64,000 nucleotides of DNA from Amycolatopsis tucumanensis (GTDB taxonomy: Bacteria; Actinomycetota; Actinomycetes; Mycobacteriales; Pseudonocardiaceae). Where the stretch lies: contig NZ_JAKGSD010000016.1 of NCBI RefSeq assembly GCF_021654135.1, positions 1-64,000 on the forward strand, written 5' to 3'. Both the position numbers and the translations under genes were made by a program. Under the pieces are notes generated by a model. It ran no database searches and was not told the DNA's origin. It saw nothing but the letters and a program-made list of their open reading frames with translations. Numbering within the stretch: position 1 is the stretch's first letter; the number at the start of each line of letters is the position of its first letter. Of the stretch, positions 62,649 to 64,000 are shown in pieces.

Positions 62649-64000
62649 GCGACCGCTCCGGTGCGGGCGAGTTCCCCGGCGAAGTGGCAGGCGGCCAGCT
62701 GCCCGCCTTCGGTCGGGGTGAGTTCGGGGTCCTTCTCGGCGCAGACCGTCCGGTCCGGACGGTGCAGCGGGCCGATCGGGCAGCGGGTGCGGAACCGGCA
62801 CCCGCTCGGCGGGTCCTTGGGGCTGGGCAGGTCACCGCCGAGGACGATCCGCTCGCGGGTCCGCCCGCCCGTGTCCGGCACGGGCGATGACGCCAGCAAT
62901 GCGGCGGTGTACGGGTGCTGCGGCGACGAGTAGACGGCTTCGGCGTCTCCGATTTCGACGAACCGGCCGAGGTACATGACCGCGACCCGGTCCGACAGGT
63001 GCCGCACCACCGACAGGTCGTGGGCGATGAACAGGTAGCCGAGGTCGAACTCGTCGCGCAGCGATTCCAGCAGGTTGATGATCTGGGCCTGGATCGAGAC
63101 GTCCAACGCGGACACCGGTTCGTCGAGGACCAGCAGCTTCGGCCGGGCCGCCAGGGCCCGGGCGATCCCGACGCGCTGGCGCTGCCCGCCGGAGAACGCG
63201 TGCGGGTACCGGTCGAGGTGCCGTTCGTCGAGCCCGACCCGCTCGACCAGCCGCACCACTTCCGCCGCCCGCTCCGCCGCCGGCATGCCGCGGACGGCGA
63301 GGGCCTCGTCGAGCGACTGGCGGATCGTGCGACGGGGGTTCAGCGACGCGTAGGGGTCCTGGAACACGTACTGGACGGTGTCGCGCAGGTGCGGCGAACC
63401 CGCGGGTTCCTTGGGGCCGAGGGTGTGTTCTCCGACCCGGATGGTGCCGGCCGCGGCGGTGTTGATGCCGACGATCGTCCGCGCCAGCGTCGACTTCCCG
63501 CACCCGGACTCGCCGACCAGTCCGACCGTCTCGCCGCTGGACACGGTCAGCCCGACACCGTCGACCGCGTACACCGGGCGGTGCCGGCGGAACAGGCCGG
63601 TGCGCTCGGCGTTGACGTCCACCTTCAGGTCGGTGATGTCCAGCAGTGGCACCGGAATCCGCTCGCGGCGGACGGCGGCCGCGGCGGGCGGGCGCATCGG
63701 CGGGATCGCCGAACCTGCCTGCGTGACGTGGCAGGCGGCCAGGTGCCCGTCGCCCCGCGACACGAGCGCGGGCACCTCGCGGGTGCAGACGTCTTCCTTC
63801 AGGCGGCAGCGCGGGTGGAAGGCGCAGCCGCTCGGCAGGCGCGCGGGGTCGGGCGGGGCGCCCGGGATCGACGGCAGCCGGCGGCCGGTGGACACCTCGT
63901 CGACCCGGGGCATCGCCGCGAGCAGGTCCGCGGTGTAGGGCAGTTCGGGCCGCTCGAAGATCGCCGCGACCGGGCCGCGTTCCATCACCCGGCCGCCGTA
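62645..64000 (-). CDS. Dual-domain oligopeptide/sugar-type ABC ATPase (cut by window edge)
   Basis: The visible 450 residues contain the end of a first ATPase domain (VMERGPVAAIFERPELPYTA, the HPR/C-terminal oligo_HPY motif with GCAFHPRC) and a complete second domain: Walker A GLVGESGCGKST, signature FSGGQRQRVGIARAL, Walker B LLVLDEPVSALDVS, and C-terminal GCRFRTRCPIG. This fits a fused DppD/DppF-type transporter ATPase. It heads the sulfatase/glycosidase operon, so it may power uptake of sulfated saccharides or glycopeptides. The 5' end and permeases are beyond the window. Confidence 0.92.
   Translation of the reverse strand, partial: YGGRVMERGPVAAIFERPELPYTADLLAAMPRVDEVSTGRRLPSIPGAPPDPARLPSGCAFHPRCRLKEDVCTREVPALVSRGDGHLAACHVTQAGSAIPPMRPPAAAAVRRERIPVPLLDITDLKVDVNAERTGLFRRHRPVYAVDGVGLTVSSGETVGLVGESGCGKSTLARTIVGINTAAAGTIRVGEHTLGPKEPAGSPHLRDTVQYVFQDPYASLNPRRTIRQSLDEALAVRGMPAAERAAEVVRLVERVGLDERHLDRYPHAFSGGQRQRVGIARALAARPKLLVLDEPVSALDVSIQAQIINLLESLRDEFDLGYLFIAHDLSVVRHLSDRVAVMYLGRFVEIGDAEAVYSSPQHPYTAALLASSPVPDTGGRTRERIVLGGDLPSPKDPPSGCRFRTRCPIGPLHRPDRTVCAEKDPELTPTEGGQLAACHFAGELARTGAVA

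Overview
The window is high-GC actinobacterial chromosome with GTG starts and very tight gene packing (many GTGA, ATGA or TGATG stop/start overlaps). The rimP-nusA-ylxR-infB order, the protein styles and the type of integrative element fit a Pseudonocardiaceae such as Amycolatopsis or a relative. This placement is inferred from general resemblance, not from a search.

Layout. (1) 1-2389: translation/transcription operon rimP > nusA > ylxR > infB on the minus strand; infB runs off the left edge. (2) 2428-11047: mixed housekeeping and accessory genes (Tat lipoprotein with a ferritin-like domain, class V aminotransferase-like enzyme, rhomboid-like membrane protein, tyrosine phosphatase) and the sulfate-activation pair cysD-cysNC with a PPOX flavin/F420 enzyme. 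A fragment of an IS481-type transposase lies at 3998-4213. (3) 11058-14698: divergent from cysD, a four-gene block (SnoaL-like, DUF1214-type, SDR, PAPS sulfotransferase) preceded by two TetR-type palindromes resembling the KstR operator. (4) 14713-22359: remnants of a tetR/hydrolase pair fused by a deletion, an XRE regulator divergent from an SDR, a PAP2 phosphatase, an amidohydrolase, a serine hydrolase and a fused homocysteine methyltransferase/methylenetetrahydrofolate reductase. (5) 22620-22693: tRNA-Met(CAU).

(6) 22652-55113: an integrated element of about 32.5 kb bounded by a perfect 56-bp direct repeat that covers the 3' half of the tRNA. It looks like an actinomycete integrative and conjugative element (AICE): tyrosine integrase next to the tRNA, Nudix and XRE regulators, a translationally coupled xis-like/WhiB/membrane/SpdB-like/FtsK-type tra operon, and a GntR (KorSA-like) regulator. 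Repeated GCTGA/TCAGC palindromes lie before the tra operon and before a second regulatory locus. I found no replication initiator. Cargo includes two adjacent large proteins that each carry a HEPN-like R(4x)H motif (36007-39907), a third HEPN-like protein (24218-25741), a 3396-residue secreted RHS/YD-repeat protein with a variable toxin-like C-terminus, a coupled HEAT-like putative immunity gene, and further putative immunity genes. Directly beyond the right repeat is the 5' end of a second, related integrase, so the same tRNA has probably been used more than once.

(7) 55790-64000: a minus-strand operon for sulfated glycan or glycoside use: peptide/sugar-type ABC ATPase (cut by the right edge), formylglycine-generating enzyme, a sulfatase, a GH3 glycosidase, a second sulfatase and two DUF202 membrane proteins. 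Both sulfatases carry the CxPSR motif that the neighbouring maturase would oxidise.
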